DNA of 64,000 nucleotides from Lachnospiraceae bacterium JC7 (GCA_000513555.1 ALYD01000001.1:1-64000); one strand, 5' to 3'. Shown: positions 1 to 9,432, counted from the stretch's first letter. Numbers and translations are program-made. The notes: generated by a model from the sequence alone, not told the origin.

Positions 1-671
1 CATTTGCACCAACTTATGTAACACCGGGAACAGATGCCACTGTTTCATGGCCGGGACCTGATTACAAGTTCGTGAACAATTCCGATCATGCCATCGGAAT
101 CAGAGCGTGGTATGCCGATCAGACCATGAATGCCCAGATCTACGGAATCAGGATACTTCCCGAGGGAGTTTCATGGGAACTTGTATCCGAGAAGGCTGTA
201 GATCTTCCTGTACCTGAGCCACAGCTCATTACAGAGGGAGAGCAGTCTGAAGGAACTCCGGGTTCCGAGTGGCAGGCATATAAGATCATTCACAATGCCG
301 ACGGCACGACCGAGAAGGTAAAAGATCACTATACTCACTACAGCGGACATACTCCGAAGCAGTATACTCCGGAAATTGCGGCATCACTTGCTGCTGAATC
401 CGCGGCGGCCGCTGCAACGGACGAGAATGGAGAGCCTGTTTCTACCGAGGCTGACGGATCCCAGTCTTCCGAGAGCAGCACCGAAGAACGCGAGCCTGAG
501 AGGGATTCCGATCCGGATGATGAACCGGAGCCTACAACTACACAGGCCCAGACTCATAGTGAAGCCAATGCCGAGACCAACAGAGATACACCTGAACTTC
601 CTGTTGTGAAACCGGGAGACAGTGAGCTCAGTGACGGACTCATAGGAGAAGGCCCTGTTGTGGGCGACTGA
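1..671 (+). CDS. VanW family protein, C-terminal part (5' end outside window)
   Basis: The reading frame is open from base 3 and enters from outside the window, so only about 222 C-terminal residues are seen. The start resembles the end of a VanW domain: a Thr-Pro-Gly-Thr-Asp-Ala turn, then YKFVNNSDHAIGIRAWY, which matches the family pattern of an aromatic residue, K, F, an N-N pair and a short strand. VanW domains occur in cell-surface proteins of Firmicutes, often with peptidoglycan-binding modules; the molecular role is poorly defined. After residue ~100 the protein becomes a low-complexity tail rich in Glu, Ala, Ser, Thr and Asp, typical of an extracellular linker or disordered end. A GTG at 72 could be taken for a start, but the frame continues upstream and the domain would be cut. 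A strong terminator follows. Confidence 0.75.
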   Translation, partial: FAPTYVTPGTDATVSWPGPDYKFVNNSDHAIGIRAWYADQTMNAQIYGIRILPEGVSWELVSEKAVDLPVPEPQLITEGEQSEGTPGSEWQAYKIIHNADGTTEKVKDHYTHYSGHTPKQYTPEIAASLAAESAAAAATDENGEPVSTEADGSQSSESSTEEREPERDSDPDDEPEPTTTQAQTHSEANAETNRDTPELPVVKPGDSELSDGLIGEGPVVGD

Positions 672-690
672 TAATTACGACAATGTTAAA

Positions 691-728
691 CTGCCGTATC
701 TGATTTTTTGTCAGATACGGCAGTTTTT
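691..728 (+). terminator. Intrinsic terminator after the VanW gene
   Basis: A 13-bp perfect stem (CTGCCGTATCTGA with its complement, 691-703 and 711-723) closes a short T-rich loop and is followed by six T residues. It lies 20 nt after the VanW stop codon. Confidence 0.93.
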
Positions 729-885
729 TCTTATATTCTGATTCGCGAGCGCCGATGTATAAAGTTGCGGGGCGCCATTTTATGACATTGTTTCTGCTTT
801 GTACATTATATACTGCATAAAATCTTTTTATGTTTTCCGGTTTGTGCATTTTCGTTGTATTTTTTTGGGTACGAAAGGCGATTTC

Positions 886-914
886 TTTGCATTTCATGGC
901 GGAAATGCTATAAT
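886..914 (+). promoter_or_regulatory. Promoter of the pyruvate:ferredoxin oxidoreductase gene
   Basis: TTTGCA (886-891) and a perfect TATAAT (909-914) are separated by 17 bp. The gap between the VanW and nifJ genes (672-998) otherwise holds only the terminator; nothing else is apparent in it. A start near 921 would give a leader of about 78 nt. Confidence 0.75.
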
Positions 915-998
915 TTTACACAGTATGATATCCTTTTTATAAGGTTCATATTATATATCGCATTCATGTATGATATTCATTTTTTAGGAGGAATTCTT

Positions 999-3900
999 AT
1001 GGCAAGAAAAATGAAAACCATGGATGGTAATCAGGCTGCTGCACATGCATCTTATGCATTTACAGAAGTAGCCGCCATCTTCCCAATTACCCCTTCATCA
1101 GTTATGCCGGAGCATGTTGATGAGTGGGCAACAGAAGGCAGAAAGAACCTTCTCGGCGAGACAGTACAGGTAACCGAGATGCAGTCTGAGGCCGGTGCTG
1201 CAGGTGCAGTTCACGGTTCACTCGCTGCCGGCGCTCTTACAACTACCTTCACAGCTTCTCAGGGTCTCTTACTCATGATCCCTGATATCTACAAGGTTGC
1301 TGGTGAGCAGCTTCCAGGCGTATTTGATGTATCTGCACGTGCACTTGCATCACACGCTCTTTCCATCTTTGGTGATCATTCAGACGTTATGGCATGCCGT
1401 CAGACCGGTGCTGCTATGCTCTGCGAGTCTTCAGTTCAGGAAGTTATGGACCTTACCCCTGTAGCACATCTTGCTGCACTTAAGGGTCGCATTCCATTCA
1501 TCAATTTCTTTGACGGATTCAGAACATCTCACGAGATTCAGAAGATCGAGGAGTGGGATTATGAGGATATCCGTGACATGGTTGATTGGGAGTATGTTGA
1601 TGAGTTCAGAGCTCGCGCATTAAATCCTAACCACCCTGTTGAGAGAGGTTCAGCTCAGAACCCTGACATCTTCTTCCAGGCACGTGAGGCATCTAACCCT
1701 TACTACGATGCACTTCCTGCAATCGTTCAGGAGTACATGGACAAGGTAAATGCCAAGATCGGTACAGACTATAAGCTCTTCAACTATTACGGTGCAGCTG
1801 ACGCTGAGCACGTAATCGTTGCTATGGGTTCAGTTAACGATACAATCGAAGAGACAATCGACTACCTTGCAGCTCAGGGTGAGAAGGTCGGCGTAGTAAA
1901 GGTTAGACTTTACAGACCTTTCGCAGCAGATGCACTTGTTGCAGCTATTCCTGAGACAGTTAAGCAGATCACTGTTCTTGACAGAACAAAGGAGCCAGGT
2001 TCTATCGGTGAGCCTCTTTACCTTGACGTTGTTGCAGCTCTTCAGGGCACAAAGTTCCAGGGTGTTAAGGTATTCTCAGGACGTTATGGTCTTGGTTCAA
2101 AGGATACAACTCCTGCTCAGATCGTTGCAGTTTACAAGAACGCAGATAAGAAGAGATTTACAATCGGTATCAACGATGATGTAACATATCTTTCACTTCC
2201 TATCGGACCGGCTCTTACAACAACTCCTGAGGGAACAATCAACTGTAAGTTCTGGGGTCTCGGTGCTGACGGTACTGTAGGTGCTAACAAGAACTCTATC
2301 AAGATCATCGGTGACAACACAGACATGTACGCTCAGGCTTACTTTGATTATGATTCAAAGAAGTCCGGCGGTGTTACTATGTCACACCTCAGATTCGGTA
2401 AGAAGCCAATCAAGTCAACTTACCTTATCAAGAGAGCTAACTTCGTAGCTTGCCACAACCCTGCATACATGACAAAGTTCAACATGGTACAGGAGCTTGT
2501 TGACGGTGGTACATTCCTCCTTAACTGCGTATGGAGCAAGGATGAGATCGCTGAGCACATCCCTGGCCAGGTTAAGAAGTATATGTATGATCACAAGATC
2601 AACTTCTACATCATCAACGGTGTAAAGATCGGTATCGAGACAGGTATGGGTCCTACTCGTATCAATACTATCCTTCAGTCAGCATTCTTCACACTTGCTG
2701 ATATCATTCCTGCCGACATGGCAAACAAGCTCATGAAGGATGCAGCTCAGAAGACATACGGCCGTAAGGGTGAGGATGTCGTTAAGAAGAACTGGGCAGC
2801 TATTGATGCCGGTGCTAACGCATTCGAGAAGATCGAGATTCCTGCAGACTGGGCTAACGCACAGGATGAGGGACTTGAGTTCAAGGATAAGACAGAAGGT
2901 AAGAAGGAAGTTCTTGACTTCGTTAACAACATCCAGAACGCTGTTTCTGCACAGGAAGGTAACGGTCTCCCTGTATCAGCATTCAAGGCTTATGTAGATG
3001 GTACAACACCTTCAGGTACAGCTGCATATGAGAAGAGAGGTATCGCAGTTAACGTTCCTAACTGGAATCCTGATAACTGTATCCAGTGTAACTTCTGTTC
3101 ATATGTATGTCCTCACGCAGCTATTCGTCCATTCGCTTACACAGCAGACGAGGCAGCAGCAGCTCCAGCAGGAGATGTATGCAAGGATATGACAGGTATG
3201 CCTGGTTACAAGTTCGGTATCAAGGTATCTGTTCTTGACTGTACAGGTTGCGGATCTTGTGCAAACGTATGTCCTGGTATGAAGGGCAACAAGGCTCTCG
3301 AGATGAAGCCTATCGCACAGGAGCTCGACAGACAGAAGTACTTCGATTATGCTGAGAAGCTTCCTGAGAAGGACGAGGTTATCGCTAAGTTCAAGGAGAC
3401 AACAGTTAAGGGCTCACAGTTCAAGAAGCCATTACTTGAGTACTCAGGTGCATGTCCTGGATGTGGTGAGACACCATATGCTAAGCTCATCACTCAGCTC
3501 TTCGGTGACAGAATGTACATCGCAAACGCTACAGGATGTTCATCAATTTGGGGTAACTCATCACCTTCTACACCTTACACAGTAAATGCTAAGGGCCAGG
3601 GTCCTGCATGGGATAACTCACTCTTCGAGGACAACGCTGAGTTCGGTTACGGTATGTTACTTGCTCAGAACGCTATCCGTACAAGACTTAAGAAGGAAGT
3701 TGAGCAGCTCGCTGAGAAGGATGCATCTGTTAAGGATGTATGCCAGGAGTGGCTTGATACTTTCTCTGTAGGCGCTACAAACGGTGCAGCTACAGATAAG
3801 CTTGTTGCAGCTCTTGCAGACAAGACTGATGATCTTTCAAAGGATCTCGTAAAGAATAAGGACTTCCTGTCAAAGAAGAGCCAGTGGATCTTCGGTGGTG

Positions 3901-4526
3901 ACGGTTGGGCTTACGATATCGGATTCGGCGGACTTGATCATGTACTTGCTTCAGGCAAGGATATCAACGTTATGGTATTCGATACTGAGGTTTACTCAAA
4001 TACAGGTGGACAGTCTTCTAAGTCAACACCTACCGGTGCTGTAGCTCAGTTCGCTGCAGGCGGTAAGGAGACAGGTAAGAAGGATCTTCCAGGTATCGCA
4101 ATGTCTTACGGCTATGTATACGTTGCACATATCAACATGGGTGGCGATATGGCTCAGACAGTTAAGGCTATTACAGAGGCTGAGGCATACCCAGGTCCAT
4201 CACTCATCATCGCTTATGCTCCATGTATCAACCATGGTATCAAGAAGGGCATGGCTAAGGCTATGGATGAGGAGAAGCTTGCTCTTACAACAGGTTACTG
4301 GAACAACTTCAGATTCAACCCTAACGGCGGAGACAAGAAGTTCACTCTTGACTCTAAGGAGCCAAACTTCGAAGGATATCAGGACTTCCTTAAGGGAGAG
4401 GTTCGTTACCTTTCACTTGGTCTCAAGAACCCAGAGAGAGCTAAGGCACTCGATGAGAAGAACCAGGCTGAGTCAGAGGCTAGATATGAGCATCTTAAGA
4501 AGCTGAACGATCTTTACAACAACTAA
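999..4526 (+). CDS. nifJ: Pyruvate:ferredoxin (flavodoxin) oxidoreductase
   Basis: Oxidises pyruvate with CoA to acetyl-CoA and CO2, passing electrons to ferredoxin; the central pyruvate-splitting enzyme of fermentative anaerobes, cytoplasmic. The 1175-residue length is typical of the single-chain homodimeric enzyme. Visible in order: pyrimidine-binding domain with ITPSSVMPEHVDEWA near residue 25; two 4Fe-4S motifs, CIQCNFCSYVCP at ~694 and CTGCGSCANVCP at ~748; CPGCGE at ~819 with a later GCSSIWG as ligands of the proximal cluster; and the thiamine diphosphate motif GGDGWAYDIG near 966. The frame is open further upstream, but ATG 999 has AGGAGG at the right distance and gives the family N-terminus (MARKMKTMDGN). 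Codon use is strongly biased toward a few codons, as in very highly expressed genes. It is a single-gene unit with its own promoter and terminator. Confidence 0.98.
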   Translation: MARKMKTMDGNQAAAHASYAFTEVAAIFPITPSSVMPEHVDEWATEGRKNLLGETVQVTEMQSEAGAAGAVHGSLAAGALTTTFTASQGLLLMIPDIYKVAGEQLPGVFDVSARALASHALSIFGDHSDVMACRQTGAAMLCESSVQEVMDLTPVAHLAALKGRIPFINFFDGFRTSHEIQKIEEWDYEDIRDMVDWEYVDEFRARALNPNHPVERGSAQNPDIFFQAREASNPYYDALPAIVQEYMDKVNAKIGTDYKLFNYYGAADAEHVIVAMGSVNDTIEETIDYLAAQGEKVGVVKVRLYRPFAADALVAAIPETVKQITVLDRTKEPGSIGEPLYLDVVAALQGTKFQGVKVFSGRYGLGSKDTTPAQIVAVYKNADKKRFTIGINDDVTYLSLPIGPALTTTPEGTINCKFWGLGADGTVGANKNSIKIIGDNTDMYAQAYFDYDSKKSGGVTMSHLRFGKKPIKSTYLIKRANFVACHNPAYMTKFNMVQELVDGGTFLLNCVWSKDEIAEHIPGQVKKYMYDHKINFYIINGVKIGIETGMGPTRINTILQSAFFTLADIIPADMANKLMKDAAQKTYGRKGEDVVKKNWAAIDAGANAFEKIEIPADWANAQDEGLEFKDKTEGKKEVLDFVNNIQNAVSAQEGNGLPVSAFKAYVDGTTPSGTAAYEKRGIAVNVPNWNPDNCIQCNFCSYVCPHAAIRPFAYTADEAAAAPAGDVCKDMTGMPGYKFGIKVSVLDCTGCGSCANVCPGMKGNKALEMKPIAQELDRQKYFDYAEKLPEKDEVIAKFKETTVKGSQFKKPLLEYSGACPGCGETPYAKLITQLFGDRMYIANATGCSSIWGNSSPSTPYTVNAKGQGPAWDNSLFEDNAEFGYGMLLAQNAIRTRLKKEVEQLAEKDASVKDVCQEWLDTFSVGATNGAATDKLVAALADKTDDLSKDLVKNKDFLSKKSQWIFGGDGWAYDIGFGGLDHVLASGKDINVMVFDTEVYSNTGGQSSKSTPTGAVAQFAAGGKETGKKDLPGIAMSYGYVYVAHINMGGDMAQTVKAITEAEAYPGPSLIIAYAPCINHGIKKGMAKAMDEEKLALTTGYWNNFRFNPNGGDKKFTLDSKEPNFEGYQDFLKGEVRYLSLGLKNPERAKALDEKNQAESEARYEHLKKLNDLYNN

Positions 4527-4550
4527 TTAAGATAAAATATCTTCTATAGA

Positions 4551-4579
4551 AGAAGCCGGCGTGAGCCGGCTTCTTTTTT
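4551..4579 (+). terminator. Intrinsic terminator after nifJ
   Basis: AGAAGCCGGC (4551-4560) pairs perfectly with GCCGGCTTCT (4565-4574) around a GTGA loop, followed by a run of T. Confidence 0.93.
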
Positions 4580-4629
4580 GCGTCCGGTTACAGGATGGAT
4601 CCGGTCTTTTCGAAAAAACATCACCTGTG

Positions 4630-4658
4630 TTGCCGTTTCGAAACTATCGTGTTAAGAT
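4630..4658 (+). promoter_or_regulatory. Probable promoter of der-plsY-gpsA
   Basis: TTGCCG (4630-4635) and TAAGAT (4653-4658) with a 17-bp spacer, 43 nt upstream of the der start. Confidence 0.55.
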
Positions 4659-4701
4659 ATATAAGTTAAAGTATGTCTATTTGCCAGGATAGGTGATTAT
4701 A

Positions 4702-6036
4702 ATGAGAAAAGTGATTGTGGCGGTAGTTGGCCGTCCGAATGTAGGTAAGTCTACATTGTTTAATTTGATAGCGGGAAAGCAGATTTCTATCGTTAAAGAT
4801 ACACCGGGTGTTACCAGAGATAGAATTTATGCAGACGCAGAGTGGCTTAATTATAAGTTTACTTTAGTTGATACCGGTGGAATCGAGCCGGATACAAAGG
4901 ATATTATTCTTTCACAGATGCGTTCACAGGCACAGCTTGCCATCGATACTGCAGATGTTATCCTTTTTGTTACAGATGTAAGAACAGGCCTTGTTGATGC
5001 GGATTATGAAGTTGCAGATATGCTCCGTAAGTCCGGTAAACCTATCGTGCTTTGCGTAAACAAGGTGGACAGTTTCAAGAAGTTCGGCGATGATATTTAT
5101 GAGTTCTATAATCTGGGACTCGGAGATCCTTTCGGAGTATCATCCACAAACCAGATGGGTGTAGGAGATCTTCTGGATGAAGTGGTTAAGCATTTCCCTA
5201 CAGATTCTCTGGACGACACTGACGATGATTCCATAAAGGTAGCTCTTATAGGTAAGCCTAATGTCGGAAAGAGCTCAGTTGTAAACAAGCTTCTCGGACA
5301 GAATAGAGTTATCGTTTCCAACATTGCCGGAACCACAAGAGATGCCATCGACTCAAAGATCGTTCATGACGGCAAGGAGTACACATTTATAGATACAGCG
5401 GGACTCAGACGTAAGGGTAAGGTCACCGACGATATCGAGAGATATTCAGTTATCCGTACTGTTGCGGCAGTTGACAGAGCAGATATCTGTCTGGTGCTTA
5501 TCGATGCGACTCAGGGCGTTACTGACGGAGATGCCAATATCGCAGGTATAGCTCACGAGTCAGGAAAGGGCGTCATCATCTGTGTAAATAAGTGGGATGC
5601 TATTCAGGACAAGACTGATAAGACTATGAACGAGTTCCTTGCAAAGCTGAAGGAGAAGTTCGCTTATATGCCGTATGCAGAGTATCTCTTTATTTCTGCA
5701 GAGACAGGCCAGAGACTTAACAAGATCTTTGATCTTGTAGATAAGGTAAGAGAGAGTCAGACTCTTCGTATCCGTACCGGCGTACTCAATGATATCATGA
5801 CCAGAGCAACTGCCATGAAGCAGCCGCCTAGTGATAAGGGTAAGAGACTGAAGCTGTTCTACATGACTCAGACAGCTGTAGAACCGCCAACATTTGTTAT
5901 TTTCGTAAACGATGTTCAGCTTATGCATTTCTCATATACAAGATATATCGAGAATCAGATAAGAGATGCATTTGGATTTATGGGAACACCGCTTAAATTC
6001 CTTATTCGTGAAAGAAAAGGCGGTGAAGAGGAATAA
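4702..6036 (+). CDS. der: Ribosome-assembly GTPase Der (EngA)
   Basis: Essential GTPase that acts in maturation of the 50S ribosomal subunit. The 444 residues contain two tandem Era-type G domains: GRPNVGKSTLFN near residue 10 with VDTGG and NKVD, and GKPNVGKSSVVN near residue 180 with DTAGL and NKWD. A KH-like C-terminal domain (MHFSYTRYIENQIRDAFGF) follows; this double-GTPase layout is unique to Der. The frame allows a GTG start at 4693, but ATG 4702 has AGGTG six bases upstream and gives the conserved start MRKVIVAVVG. The stop codon overlaps the plsY start (TAATG), indicating translational coupling. Confidence 0.97.
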   Translation: MRKVIVAVVGRPNVGKSTLFNLIAGKQISIVKDTPGVTRDRIYADAEWLNYKFTLVDTGGIEPDTKDIILSQMRSQAQLAIDTADVILFVTDVRTGLVDADYEVADMLRKSGKPIVLCVNKVDSFKKFGDDIYEFYNLGLGDPFGVSSTNQMGVGDLLDEVVKHFPTDSLDDTDDDSIKVALIGKPNVGKSSVVNKLLGQNRVIVSNIAGTTRDAIDSKIVHDGKEYTFIDTAGLRRKGKVTDDIERYSVIRTVAAVDRADICLVLIDATQGVTDGDANIAGIAHESGKGVIICVNKWDAIQDKTDKTMNEFLAKLKEKFAYMPYAEYLFISAETGQRLNKIFDLVDKVRESQTLRIRTGVLNDIMTRATAMKQPPSDKGKRLKLFYMTQTAVEPPTFVIFVNDVQLMHFSYTRYIENQIRDAFGFMGTPLKFLIRERKGGEEE

Positions 6037-6680
6037 TGGATATTCAGCATATTGTCATAGCTCTTCTGGTTGGATATGTATTCGGCATGATCCCCAACGG
6101 CTACCTTTACGGAAAGTCTCAGGGAGTGGATATTTATAAGGTTGGTTCGGGCAATCCCGGAAGTACAAATATCTCACGTACCCTCGGAAAAAGAGCGGGA
6201 GCGACAGTGCTTCTTCTTGATATGGCAAAAACCATAGTTCCTATTCTTATTCTTTGCATGCTTTGGAAACCTGCCACTGTGGATGAGACTACTCTGATCA
6301 TTTTATGGGGCGGCATGGGAGCTGTACTTGGACATGACTTCCCTGTACTTCCTAAGCTTAAGGGCGGTAAGGGAATAGCCTGTTCGGGGGCGCTGGTAAT
6401 AGCCTTTGAGTGGAAGCTTGCGCTGATACTGGTACTGGTATTCGTTGTTGTGGTGAAGACTACAGGTTATGTCAGCGTTGGCTCTATAACAGCGGCTGTT
6501 ATGCTTTTTGTTTTCACGGTGATTTTCGGATATTTCGGTATGCTTCCTATGTCCATGGGTATTTATCCTATGGTGTGTGCATTGATATTCTTTCTTTCTG
6601 TACTTGCCATATGGCAGCATCGCAGTAACATTGACAGATTGAGAAAAGGAACTGAAAGCAAGTTCCATTTCAAAAAATAA
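6036..6680 (+). CDS. plsY: Acyl-phosphate:glycerol-3-phosphate acyltransferase PlsY
   Basis: Integral membrane enzyme that transfers the acyl group from acyl-phosphate to glycerol-3-phosphate, giving lysophosphatidic acid, the first step of phospholipid synthesis. The 214-residue protein shows the three family motifs in cytoplasmic loops: GSGNPGSTNISRTLGK near residue 38, GHDFPVLPKLKGGKGIA near residue 104, and a C-terminal region ending WQHRSNIDRLRKGTE. Several hydrophobic spans lie between. It overlaps der by one base and precedes gpsA, which makes its substrate glycerol-3-phosphate, so the two neighbouring genes form a pathway pair. Identification is secure from the motifs and context. Confidence 0.96.
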   Translation: MDIQHIVIALLVGYVFGMIPNGYLYGKSQGVDIYKVGSGNPGSTNISRTLGKRAGATVLLLDMAKTIVPILILCMLWKPATVDETTLIILWGGMGAVLGHDFPVLPKLKGGKGIACSGALVIAFEWKLALILVLVFVVVVKTTGYVSVGSITAAVMLFVFTVIFGYFGMLPMSMGIYPMVCALIFFLSVLAIWQHRSNIDRLRKGTESKFHFKK

Positions 6681-6690
6681 AAAACGAAGG

Positions 6691-6720
6691 ACAGCACGCT
6701 GAAGATGAGCGTGCTGTTTG
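6691..6720 (+). terminator. Hairpin between plsY and gpsA, weak terminator or attenuator
   Basis: ACAGCACGCT (6691-6700) pairs perfectly with AGCGTGCTGT (6708-6717), but only three Ts follow. It may lower rather than stop read-through into gpsA. Confidence 0.5.
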
Positions 6721-6751
6721 TGAATTTAGCTAATGTTTTATAGGAGAGTTT

Positions 6752-7759
6752 ATGAAGACAGCGGTTGTAGGAGCAGGAACATGGGGAACGGCACTGGCGA
6801 TCCTTTTGGCTCACAACGGGCATGAGGTCACACTGTGGACCAGATCCGTGAGCAGTGCAGAGGAAATGGCAAAGACCAGAAGACAGAAAAATCTTCCTGA
6901 GGCTGTTATACAGGATGACATGGTCATTACCTCCGATATCCATGAAGCCCTCATGGACAAGGATATGATAGTGCTTGCGGTCCCGTCTATTTATGTGAGG
7001 GAGACTGCGAGACGTATGTCCGAGTTCGTTCGTCACGGGCAGGTGATCGTATCTGTTTCAAAGGGAATCGAGGGAGATTCTCTGAAGACTATGTCCGATA
7101 TCATAGAGGATGAGATCCCTCAGGCGGATGTGGCGGTTCTTTCCGGACCGAGCCACGCTGAAGAGGTTTCCAGATTCATTCCCACTACCATAGTTACAGG
7201 AGCACACTCTGAGAAAACAGCCAGATTCATTCAGGACACCTTTATGAGTGACTGTTTCAGAGTATACATCAATCCTGATATCAAGGGTATCGAGATAGGC
7301 GGAGCTCTGAAGAACGTTGTGGCTCTTGCGGCAGGTATGGCAGACGGTCTCGGATACGGAGACAACAGTAAGGCTGCCCTCATTACGAGAGGCATCGCCG
7401 AGATCACCAGACTCGGGGTGAAGATGGGCTGCGATATCGAGACATTCCAGGGCCTGAGCGGTATAGGAGACCTGATAGTTACCTGTGCTTCCATGCATTC
7501 CAGAAACAGAAGGGCCGGTATTCTTATAGGAAAAGGAAAGACCTACCATGAGGCCATGGAAGAGGTTGGACAGGTCGTTGAAGGAGTCTACGCGGCAAAG
7601 GCTGCAAAGCAGCTGGCTGAAAAGTATTCTGTAACCATGCCTATAGTTGAAGAGATAAATAAGATACTCTTCGAAGATAAATCACCTGAGGAAGCCGTAA
7701 AGGATCTGATGCTGAGAGACAGAAGGCTGGAGAACTCGGGACTTAAATTTGATAAATGA
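6752..7759 (+). CDS. gpsA: NAD(P)-dependent glycerol-3-phosphate dehydrogenase
   Basis: Reduces dihydroxyacetone phosphate to sn-glycerol-3-phosphate, the backbone for phospholipids, in the cytoplasm. The 335 residues begin with the Rossmann fingerprint VVGAGTWGTALA, followed by the SKGIEGDSL and SGPSHAEEV segments of the active-site region. The C-terminal helical domain carries GGALKNVVALAAGM and the conserved GDNSKAALITRG, including the catalytic lysine of the family. GGAG-type ribosome site (AGGAGAG) stands before ATG 6752. It is third in the der-plsY-gpsA unit and supplies the substrate of PlsY. A strong terminator follows after about 90 nt. Confidence 0.97.
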   Translation: MKTAVVGAGTWGTALAILLAHNGHEVTLWTRSVSSAEEMAKTRRQKNLPEAVIQDDMVITSDIHEALMDKDMIVLAVPSIYVRETARRMSEFVRHGQVIVSVSKGIEGDSLKTMSDIIEDEIPQADVAVLSGPSHAEEVSRFIPTTIVTGAHSEKTARFIQDTFMSDCFRVYINPDIKGIEIGGALKNVVALAAGMADGLGYGDNSKAALITRGIAEITRLGVKMGCDIETFQGLSGIGDLIVTCASMHSRNRRAGILIGKGKTYHEAMEEVGQVVEGVYAAKAAKQLAEKYSVTMPIVEEINKILFEDKSPEEAVKDLMLRDRRLENSGLKFDK

Positions 7760-7848
7760 TCTGTGATTTATAATTAATAACGCGGTTCTAAGGAAGGCCT
7801 CAATATTTGAGTCTTCTGAGGTACAGTTTGATATGATCGATAGTGCAG

Positions 7849-7880
7849 TCGCCGGAGAGTTTTCTCCGGCGGCTTTTTTT
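7849..7880 (+). terminator. Intrinsic terminator after gpsA
   Basis: GCCGGAGA (7851-7858) pairs with TCTCCGGC (7863-7870), extended outward by AGTC/GGCT with one mismatch, and ends in seven Ts. Confidence 0.9.
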
Positions 7881-8010
7881 ATGGATCCCGGGCTGAAATT
7901 ACACGTATACAAATTCTTAAAAAGACATATGGAACTTGTTTTTGCTTATAGTGAATATAACTATAGGTTATCAAAATAAAAAATAATGTTAATTTGCGTT
8001 ATAAAAGCGA

Positions 8011-8039
8011 TTGACTTTCAATTACCCCTTTTTTATAAT
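8011..8039 (+). promoter_or_regulatory. Strong sigma-A-type promoter of the liv operon
   Basis: TTGACT (8011-8016) and a perfect TATAAT (8034-8039) with a 17-bp spacer. About 60 bp upstream, TATAGT and ACTATA (roughly 7943-7961) form an inverted repeat with a 7-bp centre that could be an operator; that is a guess. Confidence 0.85.
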
Positions 8040-8045
8040 CGGTTT

Positions 8046-8160
8046 AAGAGCTTAAGTGTGGGATGTGGCTTAAAAAACCTAGGAAATAAGCCGATTTTAC
8101 GCTTTCCAAAGATGTGGTTGGGACGTTAGGGAAGTCCCGTTATATAGTCACAGGAGGAGA
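8046..8160 (+). promoter_or_regulatory. Structured leader of the liv operon
   Basis: If transcription starts near 8046 the leader is about 120 nt. It holds two possible hairpins: GGCTTA/TAAGCC (8067-8072 with 8087-8092) and GGGAC/GTCCC (8120-8124 with 8134-8138). GATGTGG occurs twice (about 8062 and 8111). An AGGAGGAGA ribosome site ends it. No T-box or other named riboswitch core was recognised, and there is no run of Leu, Ile or Val codons in an obvious leader peptide. Confidence 0.4.
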
Positions 8161-8165
8161 ATAAT

Positions 8166-9377
8166 ATGAAAAAAATATTAAGCGTATTACTTGCCGGAAC
8201 CATGGCAGCGACACTTGCAGCATGTGGTTCTTCATCAACAGGTTCAACATCAGCAGCAACAACTGCAGCAGCAGGAGAGACATCAGCAAACAGCGGTTCA
8301 GCTTCTTCGGATCTTACATGGAAGATCGGTTCCCAGGGACCACTTACAGGCGGCGCTGCATTATATGGTGAAGCAGTTGTTAACGGTGCCAAGGTAGCTG
8401 TCGATGAGATCAATGAGGCAGGCGGCATCAACGGATACAAGATCGAGTTCAAGACTGCCGATGATGAGCATGATCAGGAGAAAGCTGTCAATGCTTACAA
8501 CTCACTTAAGGACTGGGGCATGCAGGTACTTGTCGGACCTACAACATCTTCACCGACCATGGCAGTTGCTTCCGAGGCAGTAAATGACAACATGTTCATG
8601 ATCACACCTTCAGGTTCTGCAGTTGACTGTACAGCTACTGCCAATGCTTACAGAGTATGCTTCTCAGATCCTGCACAGGGAACAAAGTCTGCACAGTATA
8701 TCGGACAGCACAAGCTGGCTACAAAGGTTGCAGTTCTTTACGATTCATCAGACGTATACTCAAGCGGTATCTATGAAGCATTTGCAAAAGAGGCGGCAAA
8801 TCAGGGAATCGAGATCGTAGACACAGAGCAGTTCACTGCTGATTCAAAGACTGACTTCTCAACACAGCTTCAGAAGATGCAGGCAGCAGGAGCAGAGCTC
8901 GCATTCCTTCCTTTCTACTACACAGAGGCAGCTCTCGTTCTTACTCAGGCAAACACTATGGGATTCAAGCCTATATTCTTCGGAGTAGACGGTATGGACG
9001 GAATCCTCGGACTTGATAATTTTGATACATCACTTGCAGAAGGACTTATGCTTCTTACACCGTTTGCGGCAGATGCAACAGACGATGCAACTGTAAACTT
9101 CGTTACAAGATATAAGGATGCTTTCGGAAGCACACCTATCCAGTTTGCAGCAGACGCTTATGATGCGGTATATATCGTGAAGAAGGCTGCAGAGGCAGCA
9201 AATCTCACACCTGACAAGTCTGTTGACGAGATCGGAACAGCTCTTGAAGAGCAGCTCAAGACCCTTTCATACGACGGTATCACAGGTGCCGGTATGACAT
9301 GGAACGAGGGCGGCGACGTTGATAAGGAGCCAAAGGCTGTAGTTATCAAGGATGGCGCATACGTATCTGCAGAGTGA
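8166..9377 (+). CDS. livJ: Branched-chain amino acid ABC transporter, substrate-binding lipoprotein
   Basis: Captures branched-chain amino acids outside the membrane and hands them to LivHM. The 403-residue precursor has a lipoprotein signal peptide ending in the lipobox LAAC (Cys20), then a Ser/Thr/Ala-rich linker to about residue 45. A type I periplasmic-binding fold follows, starting WKIGSQGPLTGGAALYGE and containing INEAGGINGYKIE and LVGPTTSSPT, all typical of LivJ-type proteins. AGGAGGAGA precedes ATG 8166. It is first in livJHMGF, and a hairpin with a T run after it probably lets this gene be expressed above the membrane and ATPase genes. The exact ligand within the amino acid or amide family cannot be read from the sequence. 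Confidence 0.92.
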   Translation: MKKILSVLLAGTMAATLAACGSSSTGSTSAATTAAAGETSANSGSASSDLTWKIGSQGPLTGGAALYGEAVVNGAKVAVDEINEAGGINGYKIEFKTADDEHDQEKAVNAYNSLKDWGMQVLVGPTTSSPTMAVASEAVNDNMFMITPSGSAVDCTATANAYRVCFSDPAQGTKSAQYIGQHKLATKVAVLYDSSDVYSSGIYEAFAKEAANQGIEIVDTEQFTADSKTDFSTQLQKMQAAGAELAFLPFYYTEAALVLTQANTMGFKPIFFGVDGMDGILGLDNFDTSLAEGLMLLTPFAADATDDATVNFVTRYKDAFGSTPIQFAADAYDAVYIVKKAAEAANLTPDKSVDEIGTALEEQLKTLSYDGITGAGMTWNEGGDVDKEPKAVVIKDGAYVSAE

Positions 9378-9432
9378 TCGCAGATTTGAGGGAAGATTCC
9401 TCAGTTATTCATTAGAATAGGTTTTAAGCATG

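Noticed and set aside
855-998. Longer start for nifJ
   Set aside because: It would include the promoter region and add 48 non-family residues; AGGAGG fits ATG 999.
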